Shown piece after piece: positions 22,972-34,496 of a DNA stretch of 64,000 nt. The position numbers and the translations under genes are program-made. Under the pieces are notes generated by a model. The model was not told the DNA's origin and ran no database searches. It worked only from the letters and a program-made list of their open reading frames with translations. The first letter of the stretch is position 1. Each line of letters opens with the position of its first letter. The DNA comes from Copromyces sp. CBS 386.78 (lineage: Eukaryota > Ascomycota > Sordariomycetes > Sordariales > Sordariaceae), in contig MU839153.1 of the NCBI GenBank assembly GCA_030685235.1, positions 62,001-126,000 on the forward strand, in the 5' to 3' direction.

Positions 22972-23491
22972 GTGCAAGGAAGCTCACGATGCCACGGCTA
23001 CAGCCGATAGTGGGTTGCTTGTGTCACAGAACTCCCGTCACGGTTAATGAACTACAATGGTGCAACCAGCTGCGACCACGTTTCTGAGGCTGCAGGCAAC
23101 TGGCAATTGCCTCAACTCGCTAGCATGTCAACATGAAGGAAATGGAGTACCTTACGGAGGCGAGCGTACCCGATCACTCCACCTAACCATTCTCCTTTCC
23201 CGGCGGCGCTGACTCCTTTTCTCTTACACCCGCCGCCAGGGTCGCTCACCGCAAAATACCATCCCCACAATCCCACCATCTGAAGTGTTCTGATGAGTCT
23301 GTGATCAACATGTCGGATTACCCAAACCGAGCGGGCGTTGAACAAGCTTTCTTGAAACCAATCTCGCGGGGTGGATTTTCTGACGTGTAGTCGGGGACGT
23401 GTGGTGGATGAGTTCCGGGGAAAGAAAAGCAAGGATTTTACCGAAACGGTCGCAGATTGGTAACGATGAGCAGGAAATCTTTGACAAAAGG
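22972..23491. other. Spacer between fold-back element and MULE
   Basis: About 520 bp of normal GC content without a recognisable gene. Confidence 0.45.
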
Positions 23492-23500
23492 AGCACAAAG

Positions 23501-26500
23501 CGAAAAGGCTAACTAGCTAGTCCCGAAATGCTCCCTAGCTAGTCCCCCCTATATTTTATCGCTAAGTAAGCTAGTATACTATACCGTATACATCGCTACC
23601 CAACTTTATCGTCGTCGCGTACTCTATTAGCGATTGTTAGCTATACTACGCAATTAAATAAAGCTATTGCGAAACTTTATCTACCGTTGCGTAATATTTT
23701 TGAGCGATTATTTCGTTGTCTTTATTATTTTTTCGTAGAGTGTTATCGAATTTGCTATATTATACCGTATTGTTATACCCGTTTATAAATTGCGTTCGCG
23801 TATTTGACTCGGTAGAGGTAAGTTAATCAGCCTTATACCCGACCCGAAATAATTAGTATTAACGGGATTTTATTAGAATCCTTAATTAAAATATTATTAA
23901 TTCCGATTTGAACGGTTATTCTTAAGTAGAATATAATTCCCTTTATTGAAATTGAATTGTTATTAATCCGTTATTACCCTTACTAGTAATTGAAAATATA
24001 GTTACCGTCCTTTAGCGAGCGCGTTGCCCGATTAGCGAAGTTATTATTTATATTATCTAGCTACGACGATATAGTTATTACTTTTAAAGTATTATAAAAT
24101 TATTATATATAGTAAGGTTTTATAATTGTATTATATAATAATATTAAAAGTAGGAAGAAGGGGGATAAGGCCGTTATTAAATATATCGACTATTATTATA
24201 TATACGGTTGTATTTATAAAGTAATTGGGTAAAGTATTCGAAATACCGTTTTAAAGCGCTTCGATTATCTTTATTAAATAAAAGTCGTATTACGGAAAAA
24301 GTAGGGTAATTAGTAATTTATTAAAGAGATTAATAATTCTTATAATTACGACGTTGATATTGTTAATTTCGCTGGTAATTTATTTTATTAATAATAGGTA
24401 TATTATAATTATAAAGAGGCTATTAATATTATTATTGAACGGTTATTTAATATTATTAGAATAATTGCCTGTTAAATCGTTTATTATTTTAATAGAACGT
24501 TAGATTATAACGATGTAAGCGAAGAAGACGCTATTGTTATTTAGTATATTGATTGTAATAATTTCTTTAAAGAATTATATAGTTTTCGAATCCTTATTAC
24601 CGCTAAGGAGGTATTAAATATTTAATAGTATATTCGTTGTATAAAATACGATCTTTATATTTCGATTAAGATGTTTATTAATTTATTAGAATAATATAAA
24701 GACCGTTATAGTATTTAATACTTTGTTAAATATTAGGAGTAACGGGTTACGCGAATATTTTAGATTTTCGATTAGTATATAGAAATATAGAAGAAGAATC
24801 CGTATATATTATTAGTCGATAATACGTATAAAGTAAGTAATTATATAAATTGTATTTTTATATACTCTTCTATTATTATATGGATATATTTATTTACTAT
24901 TTTTTATAGATATATTTATTTACTATCTAGGAATTTATATTAATTCCCTTTTTTTTATATAGGTTAACCGTTTTAATTTCCCCTTCTTTAATATTATTAG
25001 TATCGATGCGTTGGGTTATAATTTTAATATTAGTTTCGGTCTTTTTAGTAGAGAGAATTAAATAGATTTCGAATAGTAATTTAATTACTTAAAGAAACTT
25101 TAAGAGGATTACGAAATTACTAGCCCTAATATTATAATTAGCGATTTTAATAGAGGATTTAAAAAGGCCGCTATTGCTATTTATTTAAACGTGCCGTATT
25201 AATTCTATATATAATATATTATAAAGAATATAAATTATTATATTAAAAAGAAATAGGTTTAGCTAGGCGGCGCTAAGCTAGTCCCCGGTATTGATTTACT
25301 AAATCCCCTATTAATTATCCGGGACCTAGATAGCGAAGGCTTTAATCCTTTATTTTACCGAGGCCCCGCGGCTGTATAAAAGAATAAGCTTATTATTAAT
25401 AAATATTTCGACGACGATTTAGAGGAGGAGGATTTAGAAGAGGTTGACGATGTTGCCGCTGTTATTAATTTTATATAGTAATTAGACGAGGGGTAAGGAG
25501 TTTGCGAGGCAATTGAAGAGCTACTAGTTAAAATTATTATTCTGCGTAATTGTAAAATCCTTATTTTTAATTTAGTTCGTTGGTTTTATTAAAATTTATA
25601 TAAGGGGTTTTAAAAAGTATAGAAGTAAGTGGTTTATATTAATAACGAAGGTTGTTTTAAGAGGGTATAGCAGTTGATAGTTAATGAATTTAGATGGTAG
25701 ATTCGTAAGTATTATATCCCCCCCTTTATAATAAATTATATACTTTTTTTATTTATGCTCTTTATTAATTATTATTATTTATTATAGTATTTCTCTCTTA
25801 CCTTTATAAGTATTACCTCCTATAGATTAACGAGTTTGGTAATTACGTTGTTTCGTAGTATAGAAATTATAGTATTAGGGTAATTAGCTGAGTCGAGTTT
25901 ATATATAGAGTTATTAAGCGCCTCTTTAAGAATTGTTTCTCGTCTTTAGATTAATTATATAAGTATATACGGTCTATTTACCGGGTATAACGATAAGAGT
26001 TTAGGTTTAGATGTGTTAAAGCGAAATAGGAGGTTTTATTTAAGTATAAGAAAGTAGGGATGTTCGAAGATTTGGTGTTGAAAGTAAGTAAAAACGTTAT
26101 ATTTTATTATTATATAAATAAATAATTAATTATTTTTTTACTTAGGTTGCACTATATACTTTTAAGTTTATTTGGTATTAATATTGTTATATTTATAACG
26201 ATTGGCTTTGAGATTTAATTTAAGATTTAGACGCTATGTATAAGAAGGAGTTTATTGCGTAATATAGCCTCTTTTATAAGTATTTTATATTGAGACTATT
26301 ATAATTAGATCCGCCGTTAGTATTATTTAAGGAGGACGTAAATATATATTGGTAGTTAGGCGGTTCGATAATAGAAGTTGAGCGTTATACTTATGCAATT
26401 TAAAACCCTATTACTTTATTTAGCCGCCGATATAAAGTAATTATCTCCGATTTAAATTTTATAGAGTATATATATAGAATAATGGGACGTAACTTTATAA

Positions 26501-27578
26501 ACCCGGAAGTTTACGAGTTATATAATTTAGAAGGTAATTAAATTTTGCCCGCTTAACTTGCCGTACTTTAGCCTACCGTACTTATCGATTACGATCGATA
26601 TAATAATAGCCGTATATTTTTTTACGACGAAGATAGGGCAGGCCTTCGCCGGGTAATATTACGAAATATAAGGGGGAAGGTATTAATATTTATATTTTAC
26701 TATTAGAGATAATTTTGTAGTAGAGGTAGAGGCGGTAGAGGAGGTATTTAACGAGCGGTAACGTAGGAGTTAGTAGGAGAGGAGGTATTATTTATTCGAA
26801 TAGATTTTAAGGTATTTCGTTAGAGTTTTATAGAGAGTATCGCTTTATAGAGAATATTAGTATTATAAGCGCTATTAGCGACGGTTCTAATTGTTATAGT
26901 ACCCCCCCCCTCTCTTTTACCTTTTCCTTTTTACTTTTTAATTCCTTTATAGAGAGTTTTAGTACTATCCTTATTTCCTTATCTTTAAGTTTGGTAATAG
27001 TTATTAGTTTAGTAATAGTCGTTAGTTTGGTAATAATAGTTTTACGGCTATGTATTAACTTTTATTAAATAGTTATTTTAATATTAGGACGGTCCGTTAC
27101 CTTTTAATTAATAGTAGGGAGAGGGATAGATTATATTAGTAATGTAGTATAAGCGAGTTCTAGCCTTTATAATATTGTTTTTAGTGCTTTTAATATATTT
27201 ATAAGGATATATAATAAGACTTTTCTAGTATTTTGGGTAGTATTTTGGGCAGTATTTATATGGCGGGTATTAAAATTAGGGTAGGTACGTACACTTTAGG
27301 TATTAATAATAAGTGTAGTAATAGGGCTAGTATAGGGGATAGTAGTTATAGTGGTAGCAACTGTATTAATATTTTCTATAGTAGATAATTAATTGGATTG
27401 ATAATTCTAAACAACCTTATATAAAAGAATAACGATAATGACGTAGATGTAGTGATGCGCGGCTATCGATTTAACAGTATGTTGGTTGGGTACGGTATGG
27501 TGTGTTGGTTTACTTAGCGATAAAATGTGGGGGGGATTAGCTAGGGAGCATTTCGGGACTAGCCAGTTAGCCTTTTCG
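23501..27578 (+). mobile_element. Mutator-like DNA transposon (MULE 1), complete but RIP-mutated
   Basis: A 4078-bp element with terminal inverted repeats of about 70 bp beginning CGAAAAGGCTAACTAGCTAG on the left and, reverse-complemented, CGAAAAGGCTAACTGGCTAG on the right. A direct 9-bp duplication AGCACAAAG flanks it (23492-23500 and 27579-27587). Nine-bp duplications are typical of the Mutator superfamily, and the internal transposase remnant agrees. The interior is very AT-rich and almost free of CpA/TpG, as expected after RIP, while the terminal repeats are close to unmutated. Confidence 0.9.
24150..26900 (+). pseudogene. MULE 1 transposase remnant, multiple RIP stops
   Basis: The plus-strand frame from about 24180 reads coherently apart from TAA/TAG codons where CAA/CAG/TGG are expected. 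An N-terminal piece with KAVIKYIDYY, GCIYKVIG and NNSYNYD fits a FAR1/WRKY-like zinc-binding region in which His has become Tyr. The catalytic core starts LLVDNTYK with Asp at 24818-24820. A 130-nt intron follows (24833-24962, GTAAGT...TAG, phase 0), then VNRFNFPFFNIISIDALGYN, IIISDFNRGFKKAAIAI (second Asp retained) and YIIKNINY, the remnant of the CxWHxxKN block. Past 25260 homology is harder to follow, though SRV(Y)I near 25895 resembles the SRVExxH block. Not functional. Confidence 0.82.
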
Positions 27579-27587
27579 AGCACAAAG

Positions 27588-29080
27588 AGGCTCTTCACCG
27601 TCCAAATCCAATTTGAGAGGTTGAATTGCGAATTGGGTTTGTCTCCCCAGGGACAACCGGAAACGGTTTAGCGCCAGGTACCATCTCTTCCCGACTTTCC
27701 TGACGGTCCATTGAACCAATGAACATTCGAGGATGGGCAACACGTTCGGCACGCAAGCAAGCGAAGCGATTCCCACGCCTCGCGCGCACCACGCCGCCAG
27801 TTCTGTGAGGGTACGGCGCAACAAATCACAGACACAGACGGGAACTCCCTGCCGCCGACCAAATTGCGCAAATTACACTACACTTTCTGACCCTCCCCCA
27901 AACCACTCACGCCACCGACGTCGTCACCAGTGTGAGTGGATTTGCAATGGATTGCGCTCACTGGAGATGTGCCTCTGTCGGTCGGTGATAATTTGCTGAA
28001 TGGGCCTGTTCTCGCTGGTGTTGTCGTGCGTTGTTTGTTGCTTACTTCTAAATGAAGCCTGGAATCCAGACTTGCATCTCACCATGTCAACAATGCGTAA
28101 AAAAACAAAAAACAAAACACAGCCCATTCATTCATTTATTCATTGCACGGCCACATTTGGCGCATTCCTGTGCTCCTCCTTTGGCGTAAACACAAAGCGC
28201 ATCTTCCATTCATCCTCCTCCCATTCAGCCCGCGATGTAGGCCCGAAACCAAGGAAGGGCCCCGCAACGCCCTCGCTCACGGACCATGTTCGTCTCAATT
28301 CTGGGGAAGAGACAAAAGTCAACAGAGGCTAAAGACAAGTGCAATTTCCTGCTAGCTTTTTCCTTGGAAATTGAGGTGCCTGATACCTGCCGCGCGAGGT
28401 GTCTTTTGCACCGTCTTGGCTGGTGACGGTGCCTGTCGTGGTGGTACCGAATACTTGCAGGAACAGACGGTCTATTGGAGCCTGGCCAATCAGAACCCTC
28501 CTCCGACAAAGCGGTTCCTGCATTGATTGTCATGAGCTTCCCTTTGTGGTTGCCCAAAAGTGTTCTTGGCGTCAACAAAGGCAATTTCGCAACAATGCGC
28601 GCCATTCCCATACTGGCACCTGGTCGGTCGCCCTAGTTGACCGACCCCAGACTCGGCATGGATCCAGACAATCTCTTTTCTCCTCTTGAACCCACCGTCC
28701 CTTTTTCCTTTTTTCCACTTTCTTACTTGCTCCATCTGCTCACCCACAGGCTTCGTTGGCAAAGCCCTATTATATACTCTTCAAGAGCAATCAAAATATC
28801 TCTCCGACCTTTGAATACTTGAAGTGTTCAGGCCAGTCATTCTTTAACAACACATCAACATCATTTACGAGTCACGATCGTCGTATATCCAGTCGCACAC
28901 AACAGACAAACACTCATCTCACCGATACTTCTCATACACACCTTGCGTTACCGTACCGACACGTCACGCGCGAAAGGGAAATATCAAAAAAAGAGCTTCG
29001 AGAGCTTCAATCGCAACAAGGAAAGAAGAAGGCAGAAAGAAGACGGAATCCATCTATCTTCAAAACAAACACCAGACAAA
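27588..29080. other. Intergenic upstream of GPI-protein gene
   Basis: No gene recognised in about 1.5 kb. The last part is probably promoter and a long 5' leader: TATTATATA at about 28769 lies some 310 bp before the ATG, and no ATG in the reading frame intervenes. Confidence 0.5.
28766..28778 (+). promoter_or_regulatory. Possible TATA box of the GPI-protein gene
   Basis: CCCTATTATATACTC lies about 310 bp upstream of the start at 29081, followed by a C/A-rich leader. Position and sequence fit a strong fungal core promoter; this is inference. Confidence 0.4.
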
Positions 29081-29458
29081 ATGCAATTCACCACCTCCAT
29101 CCTCGCGGTCCTCGCCGCCCTCCCACTCATGGCCTCGGCCAGCGAGCACCCCAACCTGTCCACCACCACCATGACCAGCTATGCCACCCTCACCAAGACG
29201 GTCACCCTGACGCGCCCCGAGGTGTCCACCATCACTTCCATCAGGGGCAACAGCACCATCGTCTTCGCTACCACCAACACGCACTTCTCCCAGCCCACGC
29301 TGTCGCCCATCGTCGCCATCACCACCGGTGCTGATGCCCCCACCGCCACCGTGAGCGCGGCTACCGAGTCGGCCAACGCCGCCGTCGGTGGCATGGGTGG
29401 TCTATCGCACGCTGCCGTCGCCATGGTAGCGGGTGCGGTTGCTGCTGTGATGCTTTAA
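29081..29458 (+). CDS. Small GPI-anchored cell-surface protein
   Basis: 125-residue secreted protein. The start MQFTTSILAVLAALPLMASA is a clear signal peptide ending near Ala20. The middle is Ser/Thr-rich (LTKTVTLTRPEVSTITSIRG, NSTIVFATTNTHFSQPTLSP) and suited to O-glycosylation, with one Asn-Ser-Thr site. The end, from GGMGGLSHAAVAMVAGAVAA to the terminal VML, is a hydrophobic tail after small residues, as in GPI-anchor signals. No enzyme domain. Likely a cell-wall or plasma-membrane structural protein. Single exon with good sequence context (ACAAAATG) at the start. It resembles the short Ser/Thr-rich GPI proteins common in Sordariomycetes, but I cannot name an orthologue. Confidence 0.82.
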   Translation: MQFTTSILAVLAALPLMASASEHPNLSTTTMTSYATLTKTVTLTRPEVSTITSIRGNSTIVFATTNTHFSQPTLSPIVAITTGADAPTATVSAATESANAAVGGMGGLSHAAVAMVAGAVAAVML

Positions 29459-32329
29459 GGTGGTGGTGGTGCCGTGGACCGTGGACACGTGGTTGGATCA
29501 TGAAACTAGGGGAGGAGAGGAGGAAAGCTTCCTCAAGTCCGTCCGTCCATGACAAGGCGTCCGACGGATGGATGAAGCATGTTGTCACACACATGGACAC
29601 AAGCACCAAGATCCGTTCTACACACACTACATGGCTGCCACAAACCACGCGACATGTTCGATGCGAAACATCACCTCGGCTCTTTCTTTTGTTTTCTGCA
29701 TTGCCCTCCAGCCTTTACTGGCCCGAGCATGCAACGCCGCATAACCTCTGACTCGGCACTTGCCATGTGCTTGTCGTCGCAGGCAAATCACCACCACAAA
29801 CCAGCTTTTTGGTCTTCACAACCACACCAATGTTCATACTTTCACCTTCACACCTTGGAGTTTGGGTTTTCTGTTCTCACCAAGAGGGAACCAGCCTTAC
29901 AACTCTACTGGCTTACAAGCTTTGCATTTTAATACTTCAATTCGTTCATCCCAGCAAACCAAACCAAAAAAAAAAAAAATCATCTCTTTTGTCGCAAGTC
30001 CCTATGTCAACCCCCTTTTGTCTGCCCTTTTACCCCACAACCCTTTTCACACTTTATACGCATTTTCACCGCTTGCGGTTAACGAACACGACGAAAGAAC
30101 CCATGCAACGATACTTCGATACCCCCTCTTGTTTTTTTTGCACTTTTACAGGCGCCGACTCGGGCGTTTTATTATACTTGTTTCTACACGGGGAAAGGGA
30201 CAGACACACACTGGGACTTGGGCAGAATGATCATGTTTTTTTCTTTTTTTTCTTTTGGCTTTGCTGGCTGGACTTTAGGGCACTTGTGCCCATTCATAAT
30301 TTTTTTCTTCCTTTCTTCCACCGCGGTCCATGCGACTGCCCTCGCAACCATGTTTTGGTGGGCGATATTATACCCAACGATTTTTGTCTTGATGATGGCG
30401 GTTTTTTTTTTTTTTTTGGAGAGTTGGGGAACTTGTTTGTCCTGGGTACATGTTGATGAATGTGGAAATGAATATGATTTAATTGAAGCCTTTTAAGAGA
30501 GAGGGAGGAGGAGGACGAGGAGGAGGAGGAGGCGGTGAAGGAGGTTTTTAGGAGCAGATGGAAGGGGAAGAAAAGAAAGAGTTGCGGGGAGTTGTTCAAG
30601 CAATCAAAAATGGTGTTTGTTTGTTTTTGGTTACCGGATGCATCAATCATGTTCACAAAAAGGGCGTTACGCGTTCAAGATATAATATGATATACCCCCG
30701 AATCTGACTGAATCTTTGCTCCACCAAAGTTTTTTGTTCTGTTTTTGGCATCATGTTTGGCTTGTGTCTCGTATCTGCTTGCTCCGTCATGTCATGTCTG
30801 CACATGTCGTCGTGATCGATGGGATGTTTCTCGGATGCGGTTTTGACGAGAGTAGCAACGCTTTTTGGGGAGATTCACTTGATCAAGGTTGAAATTTGAT
30901 GATTGAGACATTTGCTTCACTTCTTGCTTGCACAAATTTGCTTTATTGGTATCGCTAACCATGGCTATGTAAAGTAATCTCCCGTCAATGGACTGCCCGG
31001 TGGGGCGCAATGTCACCAGTAAATACCTCTAGGTAGCATTGTGTGATGGGAATTAGGTTAGGTTGCTTTTGATCTACCTTATCTATCTGCATGATTATCA
31101 AGGAAAAGGAAAAGGAAATCACGGATCAGAAAGCTTCAATCCATATTTCCTCTTTTTAGTTTTGTGAGCGGGAAAGGAATTGGTAAGTAGTGCAGGGCGA
31201 GAAAGCTGCTTGGAAGGAAGTGCCCTCTGGCGGGGTATAAGGTATACAGCGGGTGTGGGCACTCTTATACTGTAAGAGAACGGTGGAGGGAGCGGCTGCA
31301 GTGGTGATCTGGGGGAGGCGCAGTGCTTGCATGCGCTGTAGTGGCGGGGGTCCGGGCGCACGAACCATTTCAACCCTTTCAATTCAGCCAGGTTCTTCTT
31401 CCATTTGACCGACACCAAACAACCGAGATTGGAATTTGGATCGTTCAACCCCATCCCATCCCATCCGCAACGGCGAGCACGGCGGCCACCGAACACGCAT
31501 TTTCTACATCATCCTTTTCTACAATGCTCTTCTGTCGCGACTTTTTACTTGATGTCCGTCTGACTCCCATGCATTGCGTGCGTGCATGAAAGCAAATACG
31601 ACGGGAGACGTGGTGAAGATGGGCCAAAGTGGCAAAGTCGGCTTCAGTTCTTCCAGGAAAGACTCGTGTTCTTGCTGACACAAGATCAAGACACAAATGG
31701 GAGCTGTCACATACGCCCCAGTGGTCAGACGGGGGACAAAAACAATGCAAAACAAAACAAAACAAAACAAAACAAAACAAGAGAGAACAAGGCTCGGCTG
31801 CATTCCCAAGGGAGCTCGGGGAACAGGGAACGGGGACGGCACGAGGAATGAGACAAGACAAAACAAACAGACGTTGACCGTCGGGGCATTGAGAGAAACG
31901 AACAATGGACGGGAGGTACCGTATGTCCAAGACACTAGGTAAGGTAAATACCTATCAATCACTACCGGCGCTACCTTACCGCAAGTGCGTGCGTGCGTTG
32001 CAACAAAAGCCAAGTAAGTGGTGATCAAGTCGAGGCTTTTCACTTTTTCTGTTTCACGTTACCTTTTACTCCTTTTTCATTAGGTATTGATCGACTTTCC
32101 AAGGTAAGGTCCTTTCCGCCTCCACCAGCTCTAGACTTTCCCTCCCCTTCCCATCTCCTGTCTCTCTCTCTCTTTCTTATATAACCAACACAATCCCTAC
32201 TGCCTATGTAGGTACTGGCACCAACAAACAATCGGCCCTCAACATTCCCATTCATTCATTCCGCCGCCCTTCGCACCAACCGCTGTTCCCCCCTCGTTTC
32301 TCAATGTTCGCGCCGTCCTACTACTGCTA
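29459..32329. other. Gene-poor stretch with homopolymers and simple repeats
   Basis: About 2.9 kb with no convincing gene. Poly-A (about 29967-29979), poly-T (30238-30256, 30402-30417), a GAG/GGA purine block (30497-30545) and an AAAAC tandem repeat (about 31745-31782) generate long but meaningless reading frames. Confidence 0.5.
31745..31782. repeat. AAAAC tandem repeat
   Basis: About seven uninterrupted AAAAC units; antisense translation gives an artificial Cys/Phe/Leu-rich frame. Confidence 0.9.
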
Positions 32330-32497
32330 CTACTCCTTCTTCTCCTCCTCGGGTGAGTCGGTCTTTTCCTCATGGCTAGTAGGCTTGGGGGGAGGTCTAG
32401 GAGGACCAATGGGCTTGGGATAGCCGCGCGACTCGTCGTTCAGGCCGTTGGTGTTGGTGGCTTCATTGTTGTTGTTTTGGGGAGTGGTGGAAGGCAT
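32330..32497 (-). CDS. Small hydrophilic protein, 55 aa
   Basis: Reading frame of 55 codons on the minus strand. The protein starts MPSTTPQNNNNEATN, contains the proline-rich stretch GYPKPIGPPRPPPKPTS and ends in the charged DSPEEEKKE. No membrane segment or signal peptide; predicted disordered. It is the first of several short minus-strand genes in this part of the window. Its start (a TTP followed by Asn repeats) recalls MATLTPP-NNNN of the gene at 34497-34944. A TATATTCTCGAG sequence upstream (about 32691) resembles that of the gene at 33507. No family recognised. Real-gene status rests on composition, context and the shared upstream sequence. Confidence 0.45.
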   Translation of the reverse strand: MPSTTPQNNNNEATNTNGLNDESRGYPKPIGPPRPPPKPTSHEEKTDSPEEEKKE

Positions 32498-33506
32498 GGT
32501 GTCTGTCGGTGGTTGAGTTGGGTTCTGCTTTGCTGGGCTTGGAAGTCAGTGGCTGGCTGGCAGGCAGGATAACGGTTATGGTTATGGGCTGGGTGCTGGG
32601 AACGCTCACTTCTCTGGATGCGGGTTGGAATGGATGTGGATGTGATGGGTGTGATGATGAATTGGGATTTGGGAGGGTGAGGATGGGGGTTATATTCTCG
32701 AGTGAGTACATAGCTTTCGTGGCCGTCGTTGCGTGCTTCGAGTGAGTGTTGGGGGGTGTCATGGCGGAGGAGGACGTGATGCAGTGACAAACGCATGTTC
32801 AGGGACAGACTGGACGGGAGTGGATGGGATCAGAAATCAGTCGTTGATGTTTTCAACCTTGTTGGTCGGCGGGTTTGCTAGCGCCAAGTGGCCTCGATCT
32901 CGGTTTTTGAGGGGGTCTGTTTGACTTCTGAGCATATGCTGTTCAGTCCGGATCAGCTGAGACGAGTTTGCATTGGTCTGTCGGTGTCAGCTCGTGAGCC
33001 GGCAACAGGCTTGGCCGAATCAACGACATGTTTTCGGACATTACATCACCGGGGGTCATAATGATTGTTTGCTTTAGGGCCTAATCGTCGTGGAGCCGAG
33101 GCAACCTGAGCCTGCGTTTGATGCGAGTGCGTCGTTGTTGCAAGGTAGGTTGTTGGAAGATGCGATTCTCTTGGCTGACGGATGCTTCTTCATGGCCGGA
33201 CCCTCACCAACGGCCAAACGCACGCTACCTATCCTTTCTTGGACCCTTCTTGGTCTCTTCTTTCCTAGCGAAACACCTTCTAAGCCAAACGGCCGCAGCT
33301 CGTGGACGACATTTGGACACGAAAGACGCCAGGGGTACGACACCGGCAATACGCAAACGGGAACAGTGAGCCTCATCAAGTCGGAAGGACGTACTCACTG
33401 GAACTCAATACACATTTCTTGGACTTTTCTGTCCAGTGACTAACTTGGGTCTTCTTACACCTCATCACCCACCCATCTGACATGCGTCCTTGCACCCAAC
33501 ACCAAC
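32498..33506. other. Intergenic between two small genes
   Basis: About 1 kb containing the promoter region of the 55-aa gene; otherwise no recognisable feature. Confidence 0.45.
32686..32710 (-). promoter_or_regulatory. TATA-like element upstream of the 55-aa gene
   Basis: GTTATATTCTCGAGTGAGT (plus-strand reading) lies about 195 bp upstream of the start and is almost identical to GTTATATCCTCGAGTGAGT at 34031-34049 upstream of the next minus-strand gene. On the coding strand it reads CTCGAGAATATAAC. Confidence 0.45.
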
Positions 33507-33857
33507 CTACTTCTTGTCCTTATCATCACTTCCCGAGCCCGAACTGCCACCGGATGAACCGCCACTGTTTCCAGAGCCGGAACCAGAACCAGAACCCAAA
33601 GTACCTTGACCACTACTGCTTGAGCCGGAACCACCAGACCCAGAGCCTGAAGTACCTTGACCACTACTGCTTGAGCCGGAACCACCAGACCCAGAGCCAC
33701 TGGTGCCAGAACCGCTGGAACCCGAATTACCGGAGCTCGAACTGCTAGAACCACCAGATGACCCCCCGGAGGTCGAGGAGGCGTATCCGAAATAACCAGC
33801 CTCAGCGATTGGCACCTTGTACTCATCGTCGGGTTTAGGGGGAGTGAGGACGGCCAT
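33507..33857 (-). CDS. Ser/Gly-rich small protein (MAVLTPP type)
   Basis: 116-residue intrinsically disordered protein. It starts MAVLTPPKPDDEYKVPIAEA, then GYFGYASSTSGG, and continues almost entirely as Ser, Gly and a few Thr/Asn/Gln, ending DDKDKK. A 47-bp stretch is duplicated head to tail (33601-33647 and 33652-33698, 51-bp period), giving two GSGSGGSGSSSSGQGT units. No signal peptide, membrane segment or cysteine. The N-terminus is paralogous to the frameshifted gene at 34497-34944 (MATLTPP...DEYK). The function is unknown. Other readings (a random GC-rich frame) are disfavoured by the conserved N-terminus and upstream sequence shared with neighbours. Confidence 0.6.
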   Translation of the reverse strand: MAVLTPPKPDDEYKVPIAEAGYFGYASSTSGGSSGGSSSSSSGNSGSSGSGTSGSGSGGSGSSSSGQGTSGSGSGGSGSSSSGQGTLGSGSGSGSGNSGGSSGGSSGSGSDDKDKK

Positions 33858-34496
33858 TTTGTGTTTGTGTGGGTGACTGAGTGACTGAGAGGGGGCTGTG
33901 AGAAATCAGGCTGAGGACGGGAGCTACGGGAGAATTGCTTACGGACGTTAAACTGCGTAGTTGCTGGTGGGCAGGTGTGGAGGGGTGATGATGAGGCAAA
34001 GCTTACAGGTAAGAACGTGTGGAGGCCCGAGTTATATCCTCGAGTGAGTCAGTCATGCTTGCGTGACCGTGTCCATCGGTCACGTCTTGGAGGTTTGGGT
34101 GGTACATACCTACCTTACCTACATGGTTTGCTAGTGCCAAGTGGGCCTCAATAGCTTCTACGCTCTTCGGTTTCTGACCGTCTGACCAGTGGTCTACATG
34201 GTTGCGCATGACCACCTCATGTGGCTGCGACACTCGAGTCAAGTTCGTGCTCCTGGAGCTATCTATGTCAAGCAACGGCAATCACTGACATGTCATCAAG
34301 TACATGTACCAGCAGCAGCTTTTTTGGGCTATACGTACATATCTAGGTCGTGGAAGCATCCATGGCAACACGAGAAAAACAAGGCGATAGTGGAACAAGC
34401 TTCATTATGTACTTGTGCATGTGTGCGGCTATTATCCCTTATCTCGTTGCTTTCATTTCATGTTCGTCCGGCTGATCTTTCACTACCACGACCATG
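33858..34496. other. Intergenic between paralogous small genes
   Basis: Contains the TATA-like element at 34028-34049; no other gene recognised. Confidence 0.45.
34028..34049 (-). promoter_or_regulatory. Conserved TATA element upstream of MAVLTPP gene
   Basis: On the minus strand CTCGAGGATATAACTCGGGC, about 175 bp upstream of 33857. ATAACTCGGGC recurs exactly upstream of the microprotein gene at 53594-53821, and the CTCGAG-ATATAAC part recurs at 32690. Confidence 0.5.

Noticed and set aside
29760..30496. Overlapping plus-strand frames of 90-230 codons
   Set aside because: Driven by poly-A and poly-T tracts and Phe/Lys runs; overlapping in all frames without a domain.
31445..32043. Two long minus-strand frames with Cys/Phe-rich segments
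   Set aside because: They arise from translating the AAAAC tandem repeat; no other coding evidence.
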